DNA of 64,000 nucleotides from Olleya namhaensis (GCF_900114005.1 NZ_FORM01000001.1:1-64000); one strand, 5' to 3'. Counted from the stretch's first letter, positions 45,170 through 56,000 are shown. Numbers and translations are program-made. Notes: generated by a model from the sequence alone, not told the origin.

Positions 45170-46471
45170 TTAGTAATGACATTTACCACATTCCAATCCT
45201 CCCATTTGTGCAGCTGTAAGGTTTTCAACACCGTACTTCTTAGACAATTGTTCGTGGATTTTTGTGTAATATGCGTTATCTTTTACTTTAACGTCAGTCT
45301 TTCTGTGACAGTTAATACACCACCCCATTGTTAATGGCGCATGTTGAGAAACTATTTCCATCTCTTCAATAGGACCGTGACACGTTTGACATTCAATACC
45401 TCCAACAACAACGTGTTGCGAGTGATTAAAATATGCAAAGTCAGGTAACTTATGAATCTGAATCCATTTTACTGGAGAAGACTTTCCTGTATACTTTTGC
45501 TCGGCATCATCCCAACCAACAGCTTTGTACAATTCTTTGATCTCAGCGTTATAATCAACACCATATTCAGCTAAACCTTCCGCTTGCGTTTTAGGAGCAA
45601 CTTCATAAATAGATTTATGACAGTTCATACATACGTTTAATGATGGAATACCTGAATGCTTACTAACTCTTGCAGAAGAGTGACAGTATTTACAATCGAT
45701 ACCATTATCTCCAGCATGAATTCTGTGTGAATAATGTATAGGTTGTACTGGTTGATATCCTTGATTAACTCCTACTTGCATAAAGAATCCATATACAAAA
45801 TAAGCACTAGCCAATAACAAACCAATAACAGTTACAAATATTAAAAATTGATTTTGAACAAAAGCTTTCCAAATTGGCGTACGTTTTGTTTCAGTTAAAG
45901 CAACTCCTTTTGCATCTGCAAAATTACGAAGCGTTTTATTTACTAAAAACAATGCACCTGCCAATAAAGCAAACAACACACCTAAAGCTCCTAAAATTAA
46001 CTTATTTGAAATACCACCTTCTTGAGACGTTGAAGAACCTCCTCCATCAATTGGACCCGGCGGAGGCGGAGCAACAGTTGGCTCAGTTGCAGTATATGCT
46101 AAGATATTATCTATATCCGCATTTGTCAACGTAGGAAAAGCACTCATGGCAGCACCATTGTACTCATTATAAATCTTGTTCGCATATGCGTCACCAGACT
46201 TAATTAAACCAGCACTGTTTTTTATCCACTTGTAAAACCATTCTCTATCTAAACCTTCTGAGTCAGCCAAACGCGATTCCACTTTACGCAAAGCGGGACC
46301 AGTCATTTTTTTGTCAAGCTTGTGACAAGCTATACAGTTAGCATTAAATAATGATTTACCAACAACAGGGTCGCCATCTTGAGCGAAGATTGATGTTGAG
46401 AACGTTAGTAAAAAAATTAAGCTTAAACGAAGGTAGTTACTACTTAACTTACGGTGAATCACCTGTTTCAT
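45170..46471 (-). CDS. actA: ACIII subunit ActA, multiheme cytochrome c (six CxxCH)
   Basis: I start this gene at ATG 46469-46471 (MKQVIHRKLSSNYLRLSLIF), which gives a normal signal sequence; an earlier ATG at 46528 would add 19 residues before it. Six heme motifs are visible: CIACH, CKYCH, CMNCH, CQTCH, CINCH and CGKCH. The first sits in a monoheme cytochrome c domain (about residues 30-130). A Pro-rich linker, a TM helix and a pentaheme module follow. It heads the act-cox operon and is divergent from a SPOR-domain gene. Confidence 0.92.
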   Translation of the reverse strand: MKQVIHRKLSSNYLRLSLIFLLTFSTSIFAQDGDPVVGKSLFNANCIACHKLDKKMTGPALRKVESRLADSEGLDREWFYKWIKNSAGLIKSGDAYANKIYNEYNGAAMSAFPTLTNADIDNILAYTATEPTVAPPPPGPIDGGGSSTSQEGGISNKLILGALGVLFALLAGALFLVNKTLRNFADAKGVALTETKRTPIWKAFVQNQFLIFVTVIGLLLASAYFVYGFFMQVGVNQGYQPVQPIHYSHRIHAGDNGIDCKYCHSSARVSKHSGIPSLNVCMNCHKSIYEVAPKTQAEGLAEYGVDYNAEIKELYKAVGWDDAEQKYTGKSSPVKWIQIHKLPDFAYFNHSQHVVVGGIECQTCHGPIEEMEIVSQHAPLTMGWCINCHRKTDVKVKDNAYYTKIHEQLSKKYGVENLTAAQMGGLECGKCHY

Positions 46472-46551
46472 ATTATATATTGAATTTACTTCTAGACTTT
46501 GGTATGATTTTTTCATTACTGAATACATATTTCAGCTCGAAAAACGTTACG

Positions 46552-46559
46552 CAAAAGTA
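46552..46559 (-). promoter_or_regulatory. Putative -7 promoter element for act-cox operon
   Basis: TACTTTTG on the minus strand fits TAnnTTTG and lies 80 bases before the chosen actA start, in the divergent gap to the SPOR gene. No -33 TTTG is visible. The next 11 kb on this strand (actA to subunit I) has only short gaps and no terminator. Confidence 0.45.
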
Positions 46560-46657
46560 ATACTTAAAGTCGATTTTTAAAATCTTAAAGAAGTCTTAAT
46601 TGCTAATTTAGATAAATTCTAAATAATAAAACGCGTCACTTTTAAGTTTAATACTTT

Positions 46658-46665
46658 TACATTTG
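46658..46665 (+). promoter_or_regulatory. Putative -7 promoter element for SPOR-domain gene
   Basis: TACATTTG is a full TAnnTTTG match 18 bases before the ATG at 46684, facing away from the act-cox promoter. No clear -33 element is present. Confidence 0.5.
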
Positions 46666-46683
46666 CATTAAATCCGTTATAAA

Positions 46684-47082
46684 ATGAAGAAACCAAAAAT
46701 AAAAGCATACTATCTAACCGCCTTAATTACAATTAGTTTTTGCGCTATTAGCTATGCACAACAAGGGACAGTCGTTATTAATGAAGATCCTAATATTGAC
46801 AAGTTATTAGAAATTAAAAAGGACTTAAATAAAGATGAAAAGAATAGCGATAAGTATAAAATACAGATCTATTCTGGAACTTTAGCACAAGCTGAAAGCG
46901 CTAAATCCAAGTTTGATGGTTCCGTTGGACAATGGCGCTCTCAATTAGTATTTGACTCGCCAAACTACAAAATTCAAGTTGGTAACTTTAGATCTAGATT
47001 AGAGGCAGACCGCGCGCTTTTAGACGTACAGAAAAAGTTTTCTGATGCCTTTATATTTAAACCAAAAAAGGAAAAAGAGTAA
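46684..47082 (+). CDS. Exported SPOR-domain protein
   Basis: This 132-residue protein has a signal peptide (YLTALITISFCAISYAQ) and a C-terminal SPOR-like domain (about 55-130): YKIQIYSGTLAQAESAKSKF, then YKIQVGNFRSRLEADRALLD, the two beta-alpha halves typical of the fold. SPOR domains bind denuded peptidoglycan, often at division sites. No anchor remains after cleavage, so it is probably a free periplasmic protein. It stands alone between the act promoter and the convergent infB, with a shared terminator. Confidence 0.85.
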   Translation: MKKPKIKAYYLTALITISFCAISYAQQGTVVINEDPNIDKLLEIKKDLNKDEKNSDKYKIQIYSGTLAQAESAKSKFDGSVGQWRSQLVFDSPNYKIQVGNFRSRLEADRALLDVQKKFSDAFIFKPKKEKE

Positions 47083-47103
47083 TTTATATTACGATACAAA
47101 ACA

Positions 47104-47137
47104 AAAAAAAAGCGATTCAAATGAATCGCTTTTTTTA
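47104..47137. terminator. Bidirectional terminator between SPOR gene and infB
   Basis: AGCGATTC / GAATCGCT with loop AAAT is flanked by an A-run on the left and a T-run on the right, extending the stem. It can end both the SPOR transcript (plus) and infB (minus). Confidence 0.88.
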
Positions 47138-47153
47138 TATAATAACTTAAGTA

Positions 47154-50000
47154 TTATTTAAGTTTTTTCTTAACTTCTACTTCATGGAACGCTTCAATTA
47201 CATCACCAACATTAATGTCGTTGTAGTTCTTGATTTGCATACCACAGTCATAACCTTTAGAGACTTCTCTAACATCGTCTTTGAATCGTTTTAACGACTC
47301 TAACACTCCTGTGTAAGTTACAACACCATCTCTAATAAGACGTATCTGTGAGTTTCTAAATATCTTACCATTCATTACCATACAACCTGCGATAGTACCA
47401 ACTTTAGACACCTTAAACATTTCTCTAATTTCAGCCGTACCAGTAATCTCCTCTTTTAACTCTGGAGATAACATACCTTCCATAGCATCCTTAAGATCAT
47501 TAATAGCGTCATAAATAATAGAATATGTTCTAATATCAACTTCTTCTCTATCTGCAATTGTACGTGCATTTCCAACAGGACGCACGTTAAATCCAATAAT
47601 TATCGCATCTGATGCAGTTGCTAATAACACATCACTTTCTGTAATGGCACCAACACCTTTATGAAGAATATTTACTTGAATTTCTTCAGTAGATAGTTTC
47701 TGGAACGAATCTGTTAATGCTTCAACAGAACCATCCACATCTCCTTTAAGGATAATATTTAATTCTTTAAATGTACCTAAAGCAATACGACGACCAATCT
47801 CAGCCAACGTTAATGTCTTAGTTGTTCTTACATCTTGTTCACGTTGTAATTGTGTACGTTTAGTAGCAATCTGCTTAGCTTCACGCTCATCAGCAAATAC
47901 GTTAAACTTATCACCTGCCTGAGGCGCTCCGTCTAAACCTAATACAGATACAGGTGTAGATGGTCCAGCTTCCTGTACATCATGACCACGCTCATCCTGC
48001 ATAGCTTTTACTTTACCACTATTCTTACCTGCTAGAACATAATCTCCCACACGTAATGTACCAGCTTGCACTAACACTGTAGATACATAACCTCTACCTT
48101 TATCTAAAAAGGCTTCAACTACTGTTCCAATTGCCGGTTTATTTGGATTAGCTTTAAGCTCTAATAATTCAGCTTCAAGTAATACCTTTTCTAATAATTC
48201 TTTAACACCTGTACCTACTTTTGCAGAGATATCATGAGACTGGATTTTTCCACCCCAATCTTCTACAAGTAAATTCATTTGTGCTAAACCTTCTTTAATT
48301 TTTTCTGGGTTAGCGTGTGGCTTATCAATCTTGTTTATTGCAAACACGATTGGTACACCAGCTGCTTGTGCATGAGATATTGCTTCTTTTGTTTGAGGCA
48401 TAATATCATCATCCGCTGCTGCTACAATAATAGCAATATCTGTTACTTGAGCACCACGTGCACGCATCGCTGTAAAAGCTTCGTGACCTGGTGTATCTAA
48501 GAACGCTATTTTTTGACCGTTATCCAATTGTACTCCATAGGCACCAATGTGCTGTGTAATACCTCCAGATTCTCCTGCAATTACATTCTCCTTACGGATG
48601 TAATCTAATAAAGACGTCTTACCATGATCAACGTGTCCCATTACAGTTACAATTGGTGCACGAGGTTTTAAGTCTTCAGGCTTGTCAATTACATCTTCAA
48701 TTGAAACTTCAATATCAGCAGTAACAAATTCTGTTTTATATCCAAATTCTTCAGCAACAATAGCAATTGTCTCAGCATCTAAACGCTGATTCATTGTTAC
48801 CATCATACCTAATGACATACATGCTGAGATAATTTGTGTTACAGGAACATCCATCATCGTTGCAATCTCATTTGCAGTTACAAATTCTGTAACCTTAAGT
48901 ATTTTGCTTTCTGCTGCTTCAATTTGTTGATCAATTTCTGATTGCTCTCTATGTTGATCTCTTTTCTCTCTTCTATACTTTGCTCCTTTTCCTTTTGAAG
49001 ATTTACCTTGTAATTTCTCTAAGGTCTCACGTACTTGTCTTTGTACTTCTTCTTCACTAGGCTCTGCTTTTACAACAGGGGTTGTTTTACGACCTCCACC
49101 AGTTCTTTTTCCTTTAAACCTATCATTACCACCTCTTGATGGTCCTGAGTTAGATCTATTGTTATTATCACCTGGTTTAGATATACGACGACGCTTTCTT
49201 TTGTTAGCGTTATCATCCTTTTTAGGATCTTCTTTCTTTTTCTTAGGTTTATTAAATTGAGATAAATCAATTTTTTCACCAGCTATTTTTGGTCCAGAAA
49301 GTTTAGTATATTTTGTTTTTAAAGTTTCTTCAACAGGTTCTTGAGGTGCTGCTTCTTCTTTAGCTACTTCCTTTGCAGGTGTTGCTTTAGTGTCCGCTTT
49401 TACTTCAGCTTTAGCTTCTGTTTTAACTTTAGGGTCTGCTTTGGCTTTTGAATCAACAGACTTAGAGTCCACTTTTGCTTTGTTATCCGTTGTTGCTTTC
49501 GCTTCAACTTTAACTTCCACTTTTGGTGTTTCTTTAGCTTCAGGAGCTTTTTCTGACTTAACAGCAGCTGGTTTAGCTTCCGATGTTTTCTCAACTTTCT
49601 TAGCCACTTTCTTACCAGTATCTAAATCTATTTTACCAATAGTTTTAGGTCCCTCAAGTGCCTTAGAAGCTTTGATAACTTCTTCGTCTTTTTTGAGCTG
49701 AGCAGCTTTAGCCGCCTTAGCAGCATCATCCGCCTTTTGCTTAGCCTCTAGTTCCTTTTCGCGTTTAACACGCAACTCTTCCTTTTCTTTATTCTTTGCT
49801 TCATTAACTTCTTGAGACGCCATCTTTTTGTTAGCATCTGTTTGAAATTCATTTGAAAGAATACTGTACGTTTCCTCTGAAATTTTGGTAGTCGGGCGCT
49901 TCTCAACCTCTACACCCTTAGAATCCAAAAATTCTACAGCGCGATCAAGAGAGATGTTAAGCTCACGTAATACCTTATTTAATCTAATTGTTTCAGCCAT
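47154..50000 (-). CDS. infB: Translation initiation factor IF-2
   Basis: IF-2 is the GTPase that brings initiator tRNA to the ribosome. The 948 residues start with an IF2 N-terminal helix domain ([20 protein letters not shown]), then a long low-complexity Lys/Ala/Glu/Pro segment (about 60-330) with a basic Arg/Gly patch ([18 protein letters not shown]). The G domain follows ([28 protein letters not shown]), and then the C-terminal domains. It is the third gene of rimP-nusA-infB, 41 bases after nusA, and ends at the bidirectional terminator. Confidence 0.97.
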   Translation of the reverse strand: MAETIRLNKVLRELNISLDRAVEFLDSKGVEVEKRPTTKISEETYSILSNEFQTDANKKMASQEVNEAKNKEKEELRVKREKELEAKQKADDAAKAAKAAQLKKDEEVIKASKALEGPKTIGKIDLDTGKKVAKKVEKTSEAKPAAVKSEKAPEAKETPKVEVKVEAKATTDNKAKVDSKSVDSKAKADPKVKTEAKAEVKADTKATPAKEVAKEEAAPQEPVEETLKTKYTKLSGPKIAGEKIDLSQFNKPKKKKEDPKKDDNANKRKRRRISKPGDNNNRSNSGPSRGGNDRFKGKRTGGGRKTTPVVKAEPSEEEVQRQVRETLEKLQGKSSKGKGAKYRREKRDQHREQSEIDQQIEAAESKILKVTEFVTANEIATMMDVPVTQIISACMSLGMMVTMNQRLDAETIAIVAEEFGYKTEFVTADIEVSIEDVIDKPEDLKPRAPIVTVMGHVDHGKTSLLDYIRKENVIAGESGGITQHIGAYGVQLDNGQKIAFLDTPGHEAFTAMRARGAQVTDIAIIVAAADDDIMPQTKEAISHAQAAGVPIVFAINKIDKPHANPEKIKEGLAQMNLLVEDWGGKIQSHDISAKVGTGVKELLEKVLLEAELLELKANPNKPAIGTVVEAFLDKGRGYVSTVLVQAGTLRVGDYVLAGKNSGKVKAMQDERGHDVQEAGPSTPVSVLGLDGAPQAGDKFNVFADEREAKQIATKRTQLQREQDVRTTKTLTLAEIGRRIALGTFKELNIILKGDVDGSVEALTDSFQKLSTEEIQVNILHKGVGAITESDVLLATASDAIIIGFNVRPVGNARTIADREEVDIRTYSIIYDAINDLKDAMEGMLSPELKEEITGTAEIREMFKVSKVGTIAGCMVMNGKIFRNSQIRLIRDGVVTYTGVLESLKRFKDDVREVSKGYDCGMQIKNYNDINVGDVIEAFHEVEVKKKLK

Positions 50001-50041
50001 AAATTGCCTTTAACCTAATTTCTTTTTTTCTCAAATATATG

Positions 50042-51274
50042 TTAATCTTCGAATTCTTCCTTAAGAATTCTTATAACATCTAAAATTGTTTCCTCTTCTA
50101 AGTCTGTTCTTTTGACTAGATCTGCCACATCTTGCTCTAAAATACTTTTTGCTGTATCTAGACCTGCTTTACTAAATTCTTTGATAATCCAATCTTCGAT
50201 TTCATCAGAGAATTCTCTTAATTCTACATCTTCTTCTGCACCTTCTCTTAAAACGTCAATTTCGTAACCTGTTAATTGACCAGCTAATCTAATATTATGA
50301 CCACCTCTACCAATTGCCTTACTTACTTCTTCTGGTTTTAAGATTGCTTCTGCACGTTTGTTTTCTTCATCAATTTTGATTGAAGTCACTCTTGCAGGAC
50401 TTAAAGCTCTTGTTATGTATAATTGTAAATTAGTTGTGTAATTAATAACATCAATGTTTTCATTACCTAACTCACGTACAATACCATGAATACGAGATCC
50501 TTTCATCCCAACACATGCTCCAACTGGATCGATTCTATCATCGTAAGAATCTACAGCTACTTTTGCTTTTTCACCAGGAATACGAACAATATTCTTTATA
50601 GTAATTAAACCATCAAAAACTTCAGGTATTTCCGACTCAAAAAGTTTTTCTAAAAACTTAGGAGACGTACGAGACATAATGATCGTTGGTTTGTTACCTT
50701 TTAGCTCTACGCTATCAATAACACCTTTTACATTATCTCCTTTTCTAAAAAAGTCAGAAGGAATTTGCTTATCTTTTGGTAAAATAATTTCATTTCCTTC
50801 GTCATCCAATAATATTACTGCTCTGTGACGTATATGGTGTACTTCTGCAGTATATAAATCTCCAACAAGTTCTTGAAACTGTTTGAAAATATTTGAATTA
50901 TCATGTTCGTGAATTTTAGAAATCAAGTTTTGACGTAACGCTAATATAGCACGACGACCTAAATCAATTAACTTAACCTCTTGAGACACATCTTCTCCAA
51001 CTTCAAAATCCGGTTCAATCTTTCTTGCTGCAGTTAAAGATATTTCTTGATTTGGTTCTTCAACCTCACCATCTGCAACCACTACACGATTTCTCCAAAT
51101 CTCTAAATCTCCTTTATCTGGGTTTATAATAATATCAAAATTATCATCATCTCCAAATTTTTTCTTCAATGCATTTCTAAATACATCTTCCAAAATAGCC
51201 ATTAAGGTGACACGATCAATTAATTTATCGTCTTTGAACTCTGAAAAAGATTCAATTAACGCTATATTCTCCAT
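50042..51274 (-). CDS. nusA: Transcription factor NusA
   Basis: NusA binds RNA polymerase and modulates pausing, termination and antitermination. The 410 residues include the N-terminal polymerase-binding domain (about 1-125), S1 domain (GDLYTAEVHHIRHRAVILLD), and two KH domains (VGACVGMKGSRIHGIVREL and SKAIGRGGHNIRLAGQLTGY). It ends soon after, without the two acidic repeats of E. coli NusA, as is usual in Bacteroidota. It lies 13 bases after rimP. Confidence 0.96.
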   Translation of the reverse strand: MENIALIESFSEFKDDKLIDRVTLMAILEDVFRNALKKKFGDDDNFDIIINPDKGDLEIWRNRVVVADGEVEEPNQEISLTAARKIEPDFEVGEDVSQEVKLIDLGRRAILALRQNLISKIHEHDNSNIFKQFQELVGDLYTAEVHHIRHRAVILLDDEGNEIILPKDKQIPSDFFRKGDNVKGVIDSVELKGNKPTIIMSRTSPKFLEKLFESEIPEVFDGLITIKNIVRIPGEKAKVAVDSYDDRIDPVGACVGMKGSRIHGIVRELGNENIDVINYTTNLQLYITRALSPARVTSIKIDEENKRAEAILKPEEVSKAIGRGGHNIRLAGQLTGYEIDVLREGAEEDVELREFSDEIEDWIIKEFSKAGLDTAKSILEQDVADLVKRTDLEEETILDVIRILKEEFED

Positions 51275-51287
51275 AACTCTATTTGAA

Positions 51288-51749
51288 TTAAAATTTTATA
51301 ATAACTTTTGCTTCTACAACATCTTTGTAGGCAATATTTTCTTTTTTATTCACTGTAACTTTTCCTTTACCTACAGGTTTTGGCTCTCTTGCCTTCCACT
51401 CTAACGTAAAGTCGTCATCACTAACTGCTGTTAACGCACCTTCAATATGTTGCGTTGCGGTCTTAACTTCTAATGTGCGTCCGACGTGCCTAGGGTATTG
51501 TCTTGGCAATGTCAAAGGTGCAGCTGCACCTGCCGACATAACTTCTAGAGCAAAATCATGTTCCTCTCTATCAATATTATGCTCTATTGCACGACTAACA
51601 AATATGCAGTCTTCAACCTTAACCCCTTGATCTCCATCAATAATTATATTGACAGCATTATCTCCAGTAACACTAAAATCTATTAAAAATAAATCTTGGC
51701 GCTCCGTTAGGGCTTCTTCTAATAAACTTTTTACTGTATTTATAAACAT
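51288..51749 (-). CDS. rimP: Ribosome maturation factor RimP
   Basis: RimP helps mature the 30S subunit. The 153 residues show the two-domain fold: an alpha/beta N-domain (FLIDFSVTGDNAVNIIIDGD, VEDCIFVSRAIEHNID, FALEVMSAGAAAPLTLPRQY) and a C-terminal Sm-like barrel (GRTLEVKTATQHIEGALTAV). It is the first gene of rimP-nusA-infB. Its leader holds a terminator-like hairpin between the likely promoter and the start codon, described separately. Confidence 0.95.
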   Translation of the reverse strand: MFINTVKSLLEEALTERQDLFLIDFSVTGDNAVNIIIDGDQGVKVEDCIFVSRAIEHNIDREEHDFALEVMSAGAAAPLTLPRQYPRHVGRTLEVKTATQHIEGALTAVSDDDFTLEWKAREPKPVGKGKVTVNKKENIAYKDVVEAKVIIKF

Positions 51750-51759
51750 TTTTAAGTAT

Positions 51760-51784
51760 AAAAAGAGGGGACTTTAGTCCCCTC
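51760..51784 (-). terminator. Leader hairpin (possible attenuator) before rimP-nusA-infB
   Basis: On the minus strand GAGGGGACT and AGTCCCCTC pair perfectly around a 2-base loop (or 8 pairs with 4 bases) and are followed by TTTTT. The hairpin ends about 16 bases before the rimP ATG and about 20-30 bases after the predicted transcript start. No gene on the other strand ends here, so a role as ordinary terminator is unlikely. Confidence 0.7.
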
Positions 51785-51811
51785 ATTTTTCATTTTCTTC
51801 TTACAACGCTG

Positions 51812-51819
51812 CAAATATA
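51812..51819 (-). promoter_or_regulatory. Putative -7 promoter element for rimP-nusA-infB
   Basis: TATATTTG on the minus strand is a full TAnnTTTG match 63 bases before the rimP ATG, upstream of the leader hairpin. No clear -33 TTTG. Confidence 0.5.
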
Positions 51820-51910
51820 CATATTTTTATTGATTTTCATAACTTTTTAAAAGTCATTTTTTATTGCTAACTTTATAATAAGTTCTTTATTAACCAACTA
51901 TAACCATATT

Positions 51911-52735
51911 ATGAAAAAACTACTCGTACCTACAGATTTTTCTAAAGAAGCAGAAAATGCTGTCCAAGTTGCTGCCCAATTAGCAAGAAAACATGATTGC
52001 GAAATCATTCTACTTCATATGCTAGAGCTCCCCTTTAACAATCTTGCCGACACCCCATCAATGTCAGAGCTGCCTGAAGCGGTTTATTTTATGAAACTAG
52101 CGCATAAAGAATTTGAAACCTTACTGCAAAAAGACTACCTAAAAGACCTAACCGTTCATGAAACTGTTGACTTTAATGAAATAGCAACCGGAATCCTAGA
52201 AACCTGTAATAACCATGACATCGACTTAATAGTTATGGGGTCACATGGATCTGAAGGCATAAAAGAATTGTTTATTGGTTCTAATACCGAAAAAGTAATA
52301 CGCACATCAAACACACCTGTATTAGTGATTAAAAACGAACACGCGCATTTTGATATCAAAGAATTTGTATTTGCCTCCGATTTTAAAAACGACAATAAAG
52401 AAACTTACCAACAAGCAGTAAAGCTAGCCAATCTATTTGAAGCCAAAATGCATCTTCTTAACGTAAATACACCAAGCAATTTTACAACAACTGCTGCTTC
52501 AAAGGTTAGAATGATGGAATTTATTGATAATAATACATTTGACAACTACACGATAAACATCTATAATGATGACACTATTGAGAAAGGCATTCTTAACTTT
52601 TCTAAAATAGTAAATGCAGATTTAATTGGAATAAGCACGCACGGACGACAAGGGATTGCACATTTTTTTAATGGTAGTATAAGCGAAGATTTAGTAAATC
52701 ATGCTAAAAGACCTGTTATAACCTTTAAAATATAA
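51911..52735 (+). CDS. Universal stress protein, tandem UspA domains
   Basis: The 274 residues hold two Usp domains. The first (1-145) has VPTDFSKEAENAVQVAAQLA and the ATP-loop-like VMGSHGSEGIKELFIGSNTE with PVLVIK. The second (about 150-274) has FASDFKNDNKETYQQAVKLA and ISTHGRQGIAHFFNGSISED with RPVITFKI. Both keep the Gly-rich G-x2-G-x9-G-(S/T) pattern, so nucleotide binding is possible. Such proteins respond to stress or growth arrest. It is a single gene with its own terminator. Confidence 0.92.
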   Translation: MKKLLVPTDFSKEAENAVQVAAQLARKHDCEIILLHMLELPFNNLADTPSMSELPEAVYFMKLAHKEFETLLQKDYLKDLTVHETVDFNEIATGILETCNNHDIDLIVMGSHGSEGIKELFIGSNTEKVIRTSNTPVLVIKNEHAHFDIKEFVFASDFKNDNKETYQQAVKLANLFEAKMHLLNVNTPSNFTTTAASKVRMMEFIDNNTFDNYTINIYNDDTIEKGILNFSKIVNADLIGISTHGRQGIAHFFNGSISEDLVNHAKRPVITFKI

Positions 52736-52758
52736 ATTACAAACTGTCTTAAATAGAA

Positions 52759-52789
52759 AAAAGCTCCCTTTTGAAAGGAAGCTTTTTTT
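52759..52789. terminator. Terminator between usp gene and tRNA-Gln
   Basis: AAGCTCCCTTT / AAAGGAAGCTT (one C-A mismatch) with a 2-base loop has a T-run to the right and an A-run to the left. It can end both the plus-strand usp transcript and the minus-strand tRNA transcript. Confidence 0.8.
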
Positions 52790-52790
52790 G

Positions 52791-52863
52791 TTGGCCCACT
52801 AGGTCTCGAACCTAGACTCTTCAGTACCAAAAACTGACGTGTTACCAGTTACACCATAGGCCA
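52791..52863 (-). tRNA. tRNA-Gln (anticodon TTG)
   Basis: The minus strand folds as a cloverleaf. The acceptor TGGCCTA pairs with TGGGCCA, the D arm is GTGT/ACAC, the anticodon stem is TCAGT/ACTGA with loop TTTTGGT (anticodon TTG), and the T arm is CTAGG/CCTAG with loop TTCGAAC. The U1-A72 pair is usual for tRNA-Gln. CCA is not encoded. A canonical promoter lies just upstream. Confidence 0.96.
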
Positions 52864-52880
52864 ATCTTGTAATGAGGATG

Positions 52881-52911
52881 CAAATTTAAAACAATTATTA
52901 ACTCCCGCAAA
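52881..52911 (-). promoter_or_regulatory. Promoter of tRNA-Gln (canonical Bacteroidota type)
   Basis: TTTG (52908-52911) and TAAATTTG (52881-52888) on the minus strand are 19 bases apart, the ideal spacing. The -7 element ends 17 bases before the mature tRNA. Confidence 0.78.
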
Positions 52912-53014
52912 CTTTTTTTAAAAAAAATTTCAATAAAAACTTAACGTTACCTTAAAAACGGTGTCTGTTTGATAATAATTACTAAATTCGCAACACAAAA
53001 CAAACCGATACTTT

Positions 53015-56000
53015 ATGATGTCTTTCAACTTTAAAAAATGGAACTTAATACTAAGTTGGTTCGCTTTTTTAATTGCTTTAATCACCTACACACTTACCGT
53101 AGAGCCTACAGTAAGTTACTGGGATGCTGGAGAATATATATTAACATCTTCCAAACTACAAGTTGGTCACCCACCAGGAGCACCTCTATTTCAAATGCTA
53201 GGCGCAGTGTTTTCCGTGTTTGCTTTAGACCCTTCTCAGATCGGTTTTTTAATGAATATGATGAGTGCAGTCTCTAGTGCTTTTGCCATTTTATTTATGT
53301 TCTGGACTATTGTATTATTATTAGAAAAAATAGTTGGACAGCCAGAAAAACTTGAAAAAGGACAACAATTTGCTATTTTAGGAAGTGCTTTTGTAGGAAG
53401 TTTAGCATTCGCCTTCACAGATTCATTCTGGTTTAATGCAGTCGAAACTGAAGTTTATGCTATGGCCACTTTAATTATGACCGTAATGTTCTATTTAGGG
53501 TTACGTTGGGAAAAGGACATGCACAAACCTAGAGGTAACCGTTGGCTAATTTTAATTGCTTTTGTAGTTGGTCTATCTTTTGGTATTCACTTTATGGGAT
53601 TATTAACTATTCCAGCCATCGGATTAATTTACTTCTTTAAAAACTATAAGACCGTAACCGTTAAAAACTTTATAATTGCCAATATCGTATCGGTAGCCGT
53701 ATTATTATTCGTTTTTAAATTAATGTTTCCTAATGTCCTTAGATACTTTAGTGCTTTAGAGTTGTTTTTTGTTAATCAAGTAGGACTGCCTTTTAACTCC
53801 GGTTCTATTATTGCTGGTATACTATTGGTTGCAGCCTTTTATTATGGTTTAAAGTACACAAACACTAAAAAATTATATGCTTATAATACAGGTATCCTTT
53901 GTTTACTTTTTGTACTTATTGGATCATCTACATGGTTAATGCTACCTATTAGAGCTAACGCTAATGTTGTTATTAACGAAAACAACCCTTCTAGTGCTAG
54001 AGAATTATTAGCCTATTACAATTTAGAACAGTATCCAGAAACACATTTGTTTTACGGACCTTTATTTACAGAACAATATACTGGTTTAGATGAAAACAAT
54101 CCGTACGTAGACGATAAACCTAAATATGAAAAGGACGAAGTCAACGGTACTTATATTATTGTAAACCAATATAAAAATGCAAAACAGAATTACAATTCTG
54201 AACAAGCTGCATTTTTACCAAGAATGTGGAGTGGCGAAAATGCAGAAAACTACCTATTATTTACTGGCTATTTAGACTTTAGCATAAAACCCGAATACCA
54301 AGGCGAAGCACGTTTAGAAAAATCTATCCTTGATTTTAAAAATGATGTGGCTCAAGGCCGAATAGATTATGAAGATTATAATGACTTTTTAAAGCAATTT
54401 GGAACGGTCCTTAATATTGAAAAGCCATCTTTAGCAAGTAATATTCAATATTTATTTGAATACCAATTAGGGTATATGTATTGGCGTTATTTTATGTGGA
54501 ATTTCTCAGGGCGTCAAGATGACCTGCAAGGACGCTATGACCAACACGGAAACTGGATTAGTGGTATCAAACCAATTGACGAGTGGCATTTAGGGCAGTC
54601 TCAAGACAATCTACCTACGGACGTTGCACAAAACAAAGGACGTAACACGTACTATTTCTTACCTTTAATTCTAGGACTATTAGGTTTGTTTTTTCTATTT
54701 AATAAAGACAAAAAATTATTTTGGGTCACTTTAGTGTTTTTCCTATTTACAGGATTAGCCATTCAAGTGTACACCAATGTTAGACCTTTTGAACCTCGAG
54801 AACGTGATTACTCTGTAGTAGGATCCTTCTATGTCTTTGCGCTTTGGATTGGGTTAGGGGTTTACGCTATTTTTGATCTACTTAAAAAACACGTACCATC
54901 AAAAGTACTAGCACCAGCAGTCTCTTTAATATGTCTATTATTAGTACCAACAATATTAGCGTCTCAAAACTGGGATGACCATGATAGATCAGGAAAGTAT
55001 ACTGCTTTAGCTATGGCTAAAAAGTATTTAGATTCTTGTGGGGAAAACGGAATACTATTTACCATTGGAGATAATGACACCTTTGCCTTATGGTACGCGC
55101 AAGAAATTGAGAATTATCGTACTGATGTTAGAGTTGTAAACACTAGTTTATTTCAAACCGATTGGTACATCGATCAAATGAAGCGTAAAGCATACAAAAG
55201 TGATCCGATACCATCAACATTAACCCATGACAAATACAAACACGGGACTAGAGATTATCTTATAAAACGTATCCGTTCTAAAGACACATTAGACATCCGT
55301 ACGTTTATGAATTTTGTATCTAGTGAAGATGCTAAAACGAAGCTAAAATATGCGCTTCAACAAGAAGGAGACGCAGGCAGCAACTATCCTGAGCAATACT
55401 TAAACTCTAATTACTTCCCTGTGGAAAACATTAGAATTCCTGTGGACAAAAATGCTGCTTTAGCTAGTGGTGTTGTAAAAGCAAAAGATGCTGATTTAAT
55501 TGAACCTTATTTAGATGTCAATATTTCTAGCAATGCCATTACAAAAAACAGACTATTAATGTTAGACATTGTTGCCACTAATAATTGGGAGCGTCCAATC
55601 CATTTTACTGGTGGTGCGTTTAGTGATGAAGACTACATTTGGATGAAAGACTATTTACAGTTAGATGCCATGGTCTACACATTAGTACCTATAAAAACTG
55701 CTGTTGCTAGAGCAAATCCATTTGACATGGGACGCTTAGACACGGAGTTTATGTATGATAAAGTTGTTAATTGGGATTGGGGTAATAGTGGTAGCGACAA
55801 TATTTACCATGATACAGAAACTAGACGTAACTCTATTACATACAGAGGTAATCTAGCGCGTTTAATTCAAGAATTGATTAACGAAGAACAATTAGACAAA
55901 GCTGAAGAAATAGCAGATATTGCTATGAAAAACATGCCTGTAGACAAGTATGGTTTTTACACGCTTCTAGAACCTTATATTAGTGCTTACTACGAAGTTG

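Noticed and set aside
46472-46528. Longer ActA start at 46528
   Set aside because: It adds 19 residues before the signal sequence. The promoter position would allow it, so this is rejected on protein grounds only.
46572-46584. Palindrome GATTTTTAAAATC in the act/SPOR divergent gap
   Set aside because: It is all A and T in its core and too short to separate from chance in DNA of this composition.
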